This document shows positions 43,899-54,778 of a stretch of DNA of 64,000 nucleotides, piece after piece; position 1 is the stretch's first letter, and each line of letters begins with the position of its first letter. The notes beneath the pieces are model-generated. The model was not told where the DNA came from and searched no databases. It saw nothing but the letters and a program-made list of their open reading frames with translations. Origin of the DNA: Dactylorhiza incarnata (lineage: Eukaryota > Streptophyta > Magnoliopsida > Asparagales > Orchidaceae). The stretch lies in the NCBI GenBank assembly GCA_033032865.1, contig JAWHQI010000099.1, positions 3,771,501 through 3,835,500 on the forward strand, given 5' to 3'. The position numbers and the translations under genes are program-made.

Positions 43899-46046
43899 TG
43901 ATGAATAGTAATTTATACATATTTTCTATATAGTTTTTGTATAGTTTTATTTAAAATTATGAATTTTATATGTAAATTAATAAATAAATAGCTTGTTTTT
44001 ATATATTTTCTTTACTAACTTAATTTTTCTAATTTTTTCTATATTTTCTATGTTTTGTTAGGTCAGGCCCCGTGTCACGACCATGACAAGTACACGCCCT
44101 CTTTCATGGCCGTGACCAAGGGTGTGTCAACTTAATTTTCTAATTGTAGCCCACGGCCGATTTCCAGCCAAAATGTCTAGGTCATGCCCTGTGTCACGAC
44201 CATGAATGGTACACGCCCTCTGTCACGACCGTGATTAAGGGTGTGCCAACTTAATTTTCTAATTGCAGCCCACGGCCAATTTCAAGCCAAAATATCTAAG
44301 TCACGCCCTTTGTCACGTCCATGACTGGCACACGCCCTTTGTCATGGCCATGACCAAGGGTGTGTCAACTTAATTTTCTAATTGCAGCCCACGACCGATT
44401 TCTATCCAAAATGTCCAAGTCACGCCCTGTGTCACGGCCATGAATGGTACATACCCTAGGTCACGATTGTGACTTGTCAAATCTTCCAGAAGCCAAGGAC
44501 ATGCCAGCCGTCATGCACTCAGCCGCTGCCGCCTGCCGACATCAAGTCACGCCCGTTACACTCAGGTCACGTCCATGTTCGGCCACCTCTCCTATGAAAA
44601 GCTTCGAGAATCTTCCAAAAGATGCCAGCTGGTCCCCTCTTTGCGCACCCCATAGTTCACTCCCTCGGTCACGGCTGTGATCGAGGGCGTGTACTTCCAA
44701 ATTTTGCCTATAAATAGAGGATGAACCCCTCATCAATCCCTCCTCTTAGATTGCGCATTTTGGGGTGATCTTCCACCATCTTTCCGACTCTTTCATATTT
44801 TCTTTTTTTTTTGTAATTTGCTTTTAAATGTAATGTTTTTATTTCTTATAACCCCTTATTATGGCAATAAATAAGTTTAGTTTTTATTTCGTGCATTTTC
44901 AATTCTATCATTTCAATTCGTATCATAGTTTCAATTCTACAATTTTAATTCTGCACTGCAATTTTAATTCATAACTTAGTTTTATTTATGTCCTGTCATT
45001 TCAATTCATAACTTAATTTCATATCCACACTTCAATTATGAAATTTGAATTCCTGCATTTTTTGCAATTTTTTCTAGCTTTGGTTAGCAATTTATTTATT
45101 GTCGTAATTTTGGTTTGTGTTTTAATTCGAATTTATTCATCTTCCTAACTTTCGCTCTTTTTCTTCCTTGACACGGAATTGATAGAGCCGAATATTACGT
45201 TTCCGTCTATTTTCGCTTTAATTCGAATTTTGGTTATCTTTATTTTCGCTTTGATTCGAAAGTATTCGCCGCCATAATTTTTGTTCTTCTTCTTCCTTGA
45301 CGTGGTAGAGATTAGAGCCGAATATTATGTTTTCGTTTACTTTCATTTCGAAGCAATTTTCGTTCTCGTTATTTTCGTTCCCGCAATTTCTGTTTTCATT
45401 GTTTTTCGTTTCCGTTATTTTTCTTTCCGTTGTTTTACGTTTTCATTTCATATGTTTTCATTATTTCCTTTAATAGCTTAGTTTTATTTTATTGCAACGC
45501 AATTATTTCCCGTCTACCTGTTTGGGTAGAACTCGCTCACACATTTATTTCCCCTCTACCTATTCGGGTAGAGATTGCATTTCTGTCTTTTAATTGTGCA
45601 ATTTCAATTATGTAATTTTCTTTCTGTCTTTCATTTTTTGTAATTTTAATTTCTGTAAATCACATTTTTATCTGATAAAACAATAGCAGTATTCTCAAAG
45701 TAGCAGAACTCGATGAGACCCTGGAAAAATATGACCTTGATAATTTTCTAAAACTTTATCCTATACTATACGTGAGAAGGTATACTTGCCTTTTCGAATG
45801 ATTAGTTTGGATAATTATTACATAAGCTTGAAACTTGTCCTTTTCTATTTACACATTTAAAGAATCCGGCACAGTAGCCAGGGCGTAATCGTCGATATTC
45901 CAAAAGTAGGAAAGACGTTACTTCTATTCATCGAAGTAGGATAACGGATAGTTTCTCAAAGTAGGAGTACTCGCGAGACTCCTCGAAAACACCCGCCTAA
46001 TTCATCTCATCACAGAAAGGCTTTTGCAGAAATCTAAATTTTAACC
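43899..46046 (+). repeat. Athila 3' LTR
   Basis: About 2.1 kb, starting TGATGAATAG. Upstream of TATAAATAG (44709-44717) it has a 119-bp tandem repeat (starts 44062, 44181, 44300 and 44419), each unit with GTCACG ... CGTGAC and CACGCCC words. After the TATA box it is AT-rich; the last 330 bp matches the end of the 5' LTR. Confidence 0.78.
44062..44480 (+). repeat. 119-bp tandem repeat, about 3.5 copies
   Basis: Unit starts at 44062, 44181, 44300 and 44419, exactly 119 bp apart. Each unit holds CACGCCCT, a GTCACGACCATGA-like palindrome-rich part and an AT-rich part CAACTTAATTTTCTAATTG. Similar CACGCCC/GGGCGTGAC words occur in the TatA LTR. Confidence 0.85.
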
Positions 46047-46477
46047 AATCATGTATTCAAAATGAGAGGAGAGGGGTCCTTTTTATAGCCTTGGATCTAG
46101 CGCCTGCGCTAGCGCTACCGCCTACGCTATACTGGATTATGAAACATTCTATGTGTGCGTATCTTCAATCCAAGGAAAGCCTCCCGACATTCCTCAAGTT
46201 CTCCGAGATAGCGTCTGCGCTATCCACTACTGCCTGGCGCTAGCGCCTTCTAAAACAGCTCCCAAAATTGCTCTAATCAGAGTTAGCATCTGCGGTAGGT
46301 GCTATTGCCGATGCTAGTGGACATGTTGGAATTCTGGATTCAAATTTAGGGCTAACCTTCATTTGATATCCTTGAGTCATATGGCTTTGTTTCCCACGCA
46401 CTTAGACACACAAGATTAAATACGCATAGGATTTATTATTCTCAAACCTAGGAGATGCGGAAGGCCATGTTCCAACA
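46047..46477 (-). repeat. copiaE 3' LTR, truncated
   Basis: Matches only the part of the 5' LTR from about 54348 onwards; about 720 bp are missing at the junction with the Athila LTR. It keeps the TAGCGCC/GGCGCTA words (46094-46320) and a CTATAAAAAGG box in the minus sense. Confidence 0.8.
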
Positions 46478-48618
46478 AACTCCCCTTTTGATAATAATAA
46501 ATCCATTAATGATAAATCAGAGCATTAATATATAAGCATGTTGAAACCTACTTGTGTGTTTGAGAGAGTGATGACTTAGGATAATTGTCATTTTTAGTAT
46601 TTAGAATTGCTCCCTCTATGTGAATGCACCCCTTATATGTAAGATATCTTCTTAATCTTTAATCATGTTAGTTTTCCAATATGATGGCATTTATTATTTA
46701 TCATGTTACTCCCCCTTTTGTTATTAGCAAAAATGGGTAAGGTAGCAAGAGACATAGAAAGAGGTTGTTTGATAAAGAAAGATAAGGCACGATCGAGTTT
46801 TTTAGAGGAAATGAAATGATAAGGAGTTTTTAGCATACAAATTTTCATTGAAATAAATCAAAGTTTTTAGCATAAAAATAATATTCATGTATAGATTAAC
46901 CAATATATATTTTTCCATGCAAGTCTATCACTTTTGAAGAAAAGGAATTTTAAGAGTCAAGTGATGAAGCACACAAATAGAAGACTTTAAATAAGCAAGA
47001 AAGCACAACGTAAAAATATATGGTAATGATGCGGAAGACTTATAGAAATACAAGAAACATCTTTTTGTAATCATGATGATTCATAAGAAGAAAAAATGAG
47101 TTTAAGTTCCAAAAAGCAAGATGTTTTTGTAAATTATTATTTATTTAAAATCTTTAATTTTGATAATAAAGTTACCAAGCATGAAAGAAAGATATCACAA
47201 AGAGATTACTACAATATTATTATAATTCACAAATTCAACACATACCAAACATTATAGAAAGCATGCTAGGTTATCTAGTGCATTTTAAATATAAAAAGAG
47301 TATAGAATTAGCAATTAGGGTCGTATACTCATGAGAAGAAGTGTTATGGAAGATAATGATGTGCACATAAGTGTATTTTGAATAGAGTGAACAAATGATT
47401 TAATCAAAAATACTAAACATATGTAGAGTAAAGTGCACAATAAAACACAAATTATTTTACTTCCACACACTTCAATGCACATAGAAAAGAATAAGTGGTG
47501 TAAAGAAAAAGTTTATGGTTTGCACAAGACACTTTACTATTCTTTCCAAGGTGCTCAACCTCACAATGCTCATTAAGACTTATCAGGAGGTTCAAGTAGT
47601 GCTTGGTGGAGTTATCTTTGTCAATTTATTTCATGTTTTTTTTGTTTTACAAAGTTCTCTGAATACACTTTTCTTAATGATAAGAGTGCAAATAAAAGTA
47701 GTGTAGGTAAGATACTTGTGCAATTTTAATTCATTGTACAATTATAATACATAAGTAAGCATTCTTAGATTAAAAGCACATGTAGACTATGCCAAAATAA
47801 GTCAGTGAATAAAAATCATTATCAACCATAAAACATTTACACATACTTAGAGGCATGCTAAGGTTGGTTCTACACAACGTTTTACAATACAATTTATGCA
47901 CATCTGATTAGATATATCAAAGCATGATAAAAACAATGTTCAAAGTAGTTTGAAAAGGTGAATTGCAATATTGTAGAAGGTCTAAATGATAGATTAAACC
48001 ATGCCTGATTTTCACAATAAAGTCCATACAGTTTTTTTTTGATATTTTGAAAAAGACTTTTGTTTATTGATTGAATTCTTATAATTGATCTTGGACTTCC
48101 CGAGGTCTACCCTGTGAGGGGTTTGCACCGGTACTAGGAGATGTGATGGGGTGACATCCCAAATCTCTCTTTCGCAAGATACATGTAAATAGAAAAGTTA
48201 AGTTCAAAAAATAATTTTTGATAATTCTTTGTTTTATATTTTGTATTTGATTTTTGCATGTAGAAATAGAAATTAAACAAATAAGCAAAGAAAGGAAGAG
48301 AAAACAAATATTTTTTGTAATTTGGCTTTTATAATTTTGTATTTTAATTTTTAAAATTCAATTAAAGGCAGAAATACAAAAATAAGTAGTACATATAGAA
48401 GAGTATATTTTTAGTGATTTTTTTAAATTACAGAAAATCAGAGAGGAGCGTTAGCACTAGCGCGGAAAATAGTACACTATATTTCATGATTTTGAAAAAT
48501 CTAATTTTTGATATTGATTAAGTGTCCAAAGATTAGTTTCATGCAAAAATTTCAGAAGATTTGAAGATGTTTAGATTGGTAAAAATTGCATAAAAACATT
48601 TGCGTTTATGAGTGTGAC
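46478..48618 (-). other. copiaE non-coding 3' internal region
   Basis: About 2.1 kb, AT-rich, no supported ORF. In copia1 and copiaB an aORF lies in this place; here none is recognisable. A single GCGTTAGCACTAGCGC word (48448-48463), like the LTR motif of this element, lies 155 bp past the pol stop and may be the last trace of an internal promoter array. Confidence 0.55.
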
Positions 48619-49850
48619 TTAACCCGAAAGATCTAGGACACCTAATTCAAGTCGAAGTAAAAAAAATCTTACATCGGGAAGAGGTTTAGTGAATATGTCA
48701 GCAAGTTGGGAGTCCGTACCAATGAAACTTACTATTACATTATCTTTCTTAATATGATCCCTAATGAAGTAATGGCGAACATCTATGTGTTTGGATCTAG
48801 AGTGGTGTACGAGATTATTTGTAAGATCTATGACACATTTGTTGTCACATTTGAGATCAATGTTTTTGAGATGAAAACCAAAATCCTCTTGAGTTTGGCT
48901 CATCCTTAAGACTTGCGCACAACAACTACCAAGAGTGATGTATTCGGCCTCCGTGGTGGAGAGTGCAACCGAAGATTGTTTCCTACTAGACCATGCAACT
49001 AAAGAGGGTCCTAAGAAATGAGAAGTACCGCTAGTGCTTTTTTGATCAAGTGAGCATCCGGTGTAATCCGAATCAGAATAGCCGTGTAATGTAAATGAAT
49101 CATTGTGCGAGTACCATAATCTTAATCTAGATGACACTAATAGATATCTAAAAATATGTTTTATCGCTTTTAAATGAGATTCTTTTGGATTGGCTTGAAA
49201 GCGAGCACATAAACATACAACAAACATTATATCAGGTTTAGAAGCACTTAAATAAAGAATAGATCCAAGCATTCCTCTATATAAAGTTCGATTGACAGAA
49301 ATTCCAGATTCATCTTTTTCTAGTTTTAAAGGCGCACTCATAGGAGTAAAAGCTTGTTTAAGATTCTCAAATCCAAATCATTTAAGCATATCATGGACAT
49401 ATTTTGTTTGGCAGATAAAAATACAATCATTTCGTTGTGAAATTTGAAAACTAAGAAAATAAGAGAGTTCTCCTACAAGGCTCATTTCAAATTCATTTTT
49501 CATTACTAAGACAACTTCATTAGTGGCTCCAAATATGATATCATTAACATATATTTGTAAAATAATTAAATCATTATTATTATGCTTAATGAAGAGTGTG
49601 TTATCGGCATTTCCGATGACATAATCGTGCTTTAATAAAAAATGATATAAGTCTTTCATACCATACATGGGGCGCTTGTTTTAAACTATAAAGCACTTTT
49701 TCTAATTTATAAACATGATTTGGAAATTTCTCATTTATAAAACCGGGGGGTTGTTCTACATAAACTTCCTCTTTTATAAACCCGATTAGAAAAGCACTTT
49801 TTACATCCATTTGAAATAATTTTATTCTTTTAAAACTCGTGAATGCCAAA
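48619..49850 (-). pseudogene. copiaE RT (C-terminal half) and RNase H
   Basis: RT remains: FQMDVKSAFLIGFIKEEVYVEQPPGF, then LQIYVNDIIFGATNE, where the catalytic YVDD is YVND (codon 49543-49545). After a stop and frameshift, RNase H: GMLGSILYLSASKPDIMF, DQKSTSGTSHFLG, LSTTEAEYITLGSCCAQ, CDNKCVIDLTNN, HHSRSKHIDVRHYFIRDH and ADIFTKPLPD. The RNase H part is long and open (240 codons). Confidence 0.86.
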
Positions 49851-49993
49851 AATATTCGTATAGATTCTAAGTGAGCAACGGGTGCAAAAGTTTATTCAAA
49901 ATCTACCCCCTCGATTTGAGAAAAGCCTTGAGCGAGTAAGCGAGTTTTATTTCTTGTAATTCTAGATTCACCATCTAATTTATTTTTAAAAAA

Positions 49994-50335
49994 TCATTTT
50001 ACGCCAACAACAGGATGATTAGATGGACGTTCTAATAGATTCCAAACTTTATTTCTTTTAAATTGATCTAACTCTTCATTCATAGCCAAAAAGCAAAATT
50101 CATCATTTAAAGCAGTTGAAATATTTTTAGGTTCAATTTCGGAGACAAAACAAATATTCGAAAATGTTTCATGAAGAGAAGATCGAGTTCTTACCCCAAT
50201 AGATGGTTCCCCAATAACTAGCTCCTTTGGATGATTCTTTGCGAAGTTTAAGATGCTTGGAAGCATATATTCATCTTCCTTGGCCTCCTCCTCCTCTTTG
50301 GAAGATTCATCTTCGTCGTGCTCCAAAGATGGCAA
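49994..50335 (-). pseudogene. copiaE linker between integrase and RT
   Basis: An acidic linker (EDESSKEEEEAKEDEYMLP) followed by RTRSSLHETFSNICFVSEIEPKNISTAL and the RT start ELDQFKRNKVWNLLERP. This linker is normal for Sirevirus-like pol. The frame stops just before the RT palm and restarts downstream. Confidence 0.7.
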
Positions 50336-50443
50336 CGATTCATCATTTGCAGCTGTAGGAAGTTTTTCTGCACAAGGAATAAATTCATCAAATTTTACAT
50401 TAATAGACTCTTCAACCTTACTCGTTCTTTTGTTAAATATTCT

Positions 50444-51163
50444 CTAGGCTTTACTAGTTAAAGAGTATCCAAGAAATATTCCTTCATCACATTTTTCATC
50501 AAACTTTCCTAAGGCATCTTTTGTATTGAGAATAAAACATTTACATCCAAATACTTTAAAATATAATATGTTAGGTTTCTTTTGATAGTATAGTTCATAT
50601 GGTGTGAGATTTAGAGATGGACGAAGCATGACTCTATTCATTACATAACATGATGTGCTTACGACTTTGACCCAAAAAGACTTAGGTAATTTATATTCAA
50701 ATAACATAGTACGTGCTAGTTCTTGAATTGTCATATTCTTTCTTTCTACAACACCGTTTTGCTGAGGTGTGCGAGGAGCAGAGAATTCGTGCTTAATACC
50801 TAACATTTCACAAAAAGATTTAAAATTTTCATTTTCAAATTCTCCATCATGATCTGAGCGAATGCATTTTATTTTTAAATCTAGTTCATTTTGAATGCGA
50901 GTATATAATTTCGAAAAATCTCAAAATGCATCAGATTTGGAAGAGAGAAATAAAGTCCAACAATATCTAGAGAAATCATCTATTAGAACATCAAGACTTG
51001 CGGTGCTAATGGGACCAAAAATATTCCTATGAATTAATTGCAAAGGTTTTGTAGTAGAAATTTTGTTTTTGCTTTTAAAAGAAGATTTTGTAAATTTTCC
51101 TTTTTGACATGGAGAACATAATGAAGATAAATTTCCATTTAATTTAGGCAAAACTCTAATCAA
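50444..51163 (-). pseudogene. copiaE integrase remnant
   Basis: CSPCQKGKFTKSSFKSK (zinc region) and HRNIFGPI, then DDFSRYCWTLFLSSKS at 50921-51163; after a frameshift 50444-50806 has APRTPQQNGVVERKNMTIQE with the catalytic Glu, FWVKVVSTSCYVMNRV, and YFKVFGCKCFILNT. The first Asp position reads HRN instead of HSD or HMD, so the catalytic triad is damaged. Confidence 0.82.
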
Positions 51164-51221
51164 TTCCTTTTTTGGCTAGTTTTAAAATGATCTTTGTACT
51201 AGCATGACCTAAACGTCTATG

Positions 51222-51809
51222 TCATAGTTCTAACTCATCATTTTTAGTTATAAAACATTTTATAGATGATTTGGAATGATCATGAAAGGAAACTATATAT
51301 ACGTTGTGAATTCTAGGTGCAATTAGTAAAACATCTTTTGTGTTAGGATTTAGTATTTTGCAAAAATTTGTGGATGACTCAAATAAAACATCTAATCCTT
51401 TATCACACAATTGACTAATAGATATTAAATTATGTTTTATTCCTTTTTCATAAAGAACATTAGAGATAAGAAAGGATTTGTTACCCACTGTATCGACTCC
51501 CATGATCCTTCCTTTACCGTTATCACCAAAGTTTACGATCCCTCCTTTCTTCTTTTCTAGGCTAAGGTACTTTGCTTTGTTGCCCGTCATGTGCTTTGAG
51601 CATCCCGAGTCCAAGTACCACACATCCACTATTTCCTTAGCCTTCCTGCAAATATAGAAAGAAGATGAGAGTAAAGATTTGGATACCCAAGAGGTACCAC
51701 CCATAGAATAAGTGGATGCCTTAGGTACCCAGATTTGCTTTAATGATCCTTGTTTTATTTTCCTGCAAGAGCTAGACGTGTGTCCAAACCTATGACAGTT
51801 TGCACACAA
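51222..51809 (-). pseudogene. copiaE protease and second zinc knuckle
   Basis: Starts in CANCHRFGHTSSSC, an intact C-x2-C-x4-H-x4-C knuckle, then KQIWVPKAS, and protease VWYLDSGCSKHMTGNKAKYLSL with the DSG active site and FGDNGKGRIMG. The frame then runs into the pre-integrase region. Confidence 0.85.
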
Positions 51810-51841
51810 AATAAAGGGGGTTGAGAGCCTTTTCTGAAGTT

Positions 51842-53444
51842 CTACATTGCTCTTACTGGTTGATGTTTGATTTTAGAGAATACAGATGATTTTTTAGATG
51901 ATGGGCTACTATCGGCATTAGTGGCTAGTGTCGGGCGGTAGTGTTCACTTTGATATCCGAGCCCAAGTTTTCCTGAAACATAACATTGGTTCCCCAAAAT
52001 CATGTCCAGGGATTTTTGACCAATTCCAAATTTTTTGATGGCCATATTGAGGTCATGAGTTTGTTTTTAAGAGATGAATTTTCTTGTACAAGAATGACAC
52101 ATTTATTTTAAAAGCCCTTTTTGTTATTTTCAATTTACAAGAGAGATGTTTTGAGTTTTCTCTCTAAGTCCCCCTTTTCTCTTATAAGTTTTGATTTGAG
52201 AGAGGGCCTTAGAATGAGAAACTTCAAGATCTTTTGCCTTATTTAAGGAGTGATCACGCTCTTGGCATGAAACCTTTCTCTTTTTTAAAGAAATTAATTT
52301 TCTTGTAAGTTTATGATTTTCTTTGATAAGAGATTCATTTTCATGTTTTAAAATAGTAACATCTTCTACACTTTTATCATAGGCTTTACATGTTTGAACA
52401 AATTCATCATAAGTTCTTCGAAAGTGGGAGGAGTTACCTCAGTGTCACTAAGAACACTGGTGTCGTCATCGTTGTCTTTTGCTTTCAAGCATAAATTTGC
52501 TTCCTCCTCGCTACTTGATTCAGATCCGCTTGATTCGTTAGAGGAAGAATCATCCCAAGTTGCGGCTTTCAACACATTTTTTCTCCTTCCCTTTGTATCA
52601 TTCTTTTTGCTCCTTTAGATACTTCGGGCACTGGCTCCGAATGTGCTCAGTCTTCCTGCAGTGATAGCACTCCGGTGGTGGTCTTTATTCTTCTTCTTCA
52701 CTTCCTTTTTCTTTCTTTGATAAAGAGGAAGACCCTTTTCATGGAGCATCCTTCTGGAAGAATTTCCGGAAGGTGTTCCTTCTTTCGGGATTTCCAATGA
52801 ATTTCTTGAAGTTCTTGATCAGGAGACCTTCATCATCTTCATCAACATCTTCATGTCTTTACTTTTTAAATTTTAATGTGAGTTCCTTTTTCTTTGGCAC
52901 CTTGTTGTATTCTTCGTGTTGAATCTGGAGCTCTACCTCATGGGTTTTGAGATTCCCAATGAGATTCTCAATCAGGAGCATTCTTAGGTTGTGTTACACC
53001 GAGATGGTTGTCACCTTGGGATTGAACCTCGGAGGTAGAGAGCGAAGAATCTTTCTGGCCAAGTCGCCGTCGGAGTAGATCTTTCCAAGAGCTTTTGAAG
53101 CGTTGACGATCTTGGTAAAGCATGTCTATATCGAGCTGATGTCCTCTTCGGCATCCATCTTGAACTTTTCATATTCCGACTCCAGTTGGAATAGCTTTGC
53201 ATCTTTTACTTGCGATGTACCTTCATGAGTAACTTCTAATTGGTTCGAAATTTCATAATTAAGCAGTTACACATGCAGAAATTCGATTATATTTAGTTCG
53301 ATTTAAAGCACAATATAAAGCGTTCATTGCATTTGCATTATTTTTGCATTTCAGTTTATCGCTATCATCCCATTTATCCTTAGGTTTTTCTACCGTAGCC
53401 TCTCCTACTACAGTTGTAGGAGGAGAGTACCGAACTTCTACCAT
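51842..53444 (-). pseudogene. copiaE gag remnant
   Basis: Starts at 53444 (MVEVRYSPPTT), with KWDDSDKLKCKNNANAMNALY, then several frames broken by stops. ECYHCRKTEHIRSQC (about 52618-52665) is an intact CCHC knuckle. Downstream is a Ser/Glu-rich stretch (SSSNESSGSESSSEEEAN) and coiled coil. Two knuckles in one Gag fits Sirevirus-like copia elements. Confidence 0.78.
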
Positions 53445-53616
53445 GTTCCATACTTATATATCCATGGTCATAAGAAAGCACATCATCCGAGATTTCCAGT
53501 AGTTGAAATCTGACCCAGTAAAAAGAGGTGGTCTACTAACACCCTGACCCTCTGGAAAAAAGTGATCATGAGATATCATTATTCCCAATTGTTAGAACGT
53601 TTTTGGAATAAAACCC

Positions 53617-53627
53617 CTCTGATACCA
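53617..53627 (-). promoter_or_regulatory. copiaE primer binding site
   Basis: Minus-strand TGGTATCAGAG, 2 nt from the LTR end; initiator-Met type. Confidence 0.88.
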
Positions 53628-53629
53628 CT

Positions 53630-54778
53630 TGTTGGATCGGTAGGTGCCCTTAGAGGGGGTGAATAAGGGTTTTAAGACTTTTATGTTATTTTGAATTACT
53701 TGAAATAATAGAAGATCAAAATAGTGACTTTGAATAAAGATCTAAATAAATTTATAATGAAATAGAAAATAATAAACAATTTAGATAAATGAAGTACAAA
53801 ACAACTTTATTACTCAAAGAGAGACATGATTACTATTAATAAAATTGGTTACAAAAATAGATTTCTATAACGCTAGAAATCATTGGCGAAAAGTAAAATC
53901 CGTTTCAGTTTTCAATCCCGACTCGTATCCCCACAAACTGGTGGCTTTAGCCTATCCTTCCCCAGATACGGCCTCAAGCCGCTCTAACCAAACCTCCCTC
54001 GGATACGACCTCGAGCACCCCATAGATCTACACCCTAGACATAGTCGCCAATACGAGGCGAATTCCTCCCTAAGTCCTACCCTGACCTAGTCGCCAACAC
54101 AAGACGAATTCTCTAAATGGTTATAAGAATAAAGATGTGAAATAAGCAACAATAATATCAAAAACTCCCTCTTGAAGAACCTTTGAAGTTAGAGATGAAA
54201 GACCGTTGTAGAATAAGCGTTGTTGAAGCGATCATCGTTCGGATCCAGCATAAAGAAATCCTCCTTCAGAAACTCACAGAACTTTGGGTGGGAGATCAAC
54301 TCTCGGCAGTATAAGGCTCTAGAAATTTTGCACTAAAACTCTCTCAAGGATGCGTATTCAAAACGCGAGGAGAGGGGTCCTTTTTATAGCATTGAAGCTA
54401 GCGCCTGCGCTAGTGCTACCGCCGGTGCTATCCTGGATTACGAAACATTCTCGGCATGCGTATCTTCAATCCAAGGAAAGCCTCCCGACATTCCTCAAGT
54501 GCCCCGAGATAGCAATTACGCTATCCGCTACCACCTGGCACTAGCGCCTTCTAAAACAGCTCCTGAAATTGCTCTAATCATAGCTAGCGCCTGCGATAGG
54601 TGATACCGCCGATGCTAGTAGACATGTTGGAATTCTGGCTTCAAATTTGGGGGTAACCTTCATATGTTATCCTTGAGTCATATGGCTTTGTTTCCTACAC
54701 ACTTAGACACACAAGATCAAATTCCAATATGATTTGTTATTCTCAAACCTAGGAGATGCGGAAGGCCATGTTCCAACA
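53630..54778 (-). repeat. copiaE 5' LTR
   Basis: 1149 bp; TGTTGGAACATGG to CCGATCCAACA on the minus strand. At 54398-54620 it has clusters of CTAGCGCC, GCGCTAG and GCTATCC words, upstream in the minus sense of CTATAAAAAGG (54379-54389). Confidence 0.88.

Larger units (their letters stand above)
35396..46046 (+). mobile_element. Athila element, degenerate, 5' LTR truncated
   Basis: A plus-strand element with U3-less 5' LTR (35396-36617), primer site (36629-36646), gag, protease, RT, RNase H, integrase, a 1.6-kb non-coding region, polypurine tract and 3' LTR (43899-46046). Gag and pol wording is Athila-like (FPFSLR, LPFLATSRSIIDVSNG, FYRRFIKFFSKI). All coding parts have stops and frameshifts. 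The 5' LTR begins immediately at the end of the chromovirus LTR. The 3' LTR ends against a truncated copiaE LTR. Confidence 0.85.
46047..54778 (-). mobile_element. copiaE: degenerate Ty1/copia element
   Basis: Minus strand; 5' LTR 53630-54778, primer site (53617-53627), gag, protease, integrase, RT and RNase H in copia order, a long non-coding 3' region, polypurine tract (AAAAGGGGAG, about 46479-46490) and a truncated 3' LTR (46047-46477). Two zinc knuckles and pol wording suggest a Sirevirus-like lineage. Many stops; old. Confidence 0.83.

Noticed and set aside
46088..46330. Palindromes in the copiaE LTR as a MITE or hairpin transposon
   Set aside because: They match the same place in the other copiaE LTR (54398-54620), so they are part of the LTR, not a separate insertion.
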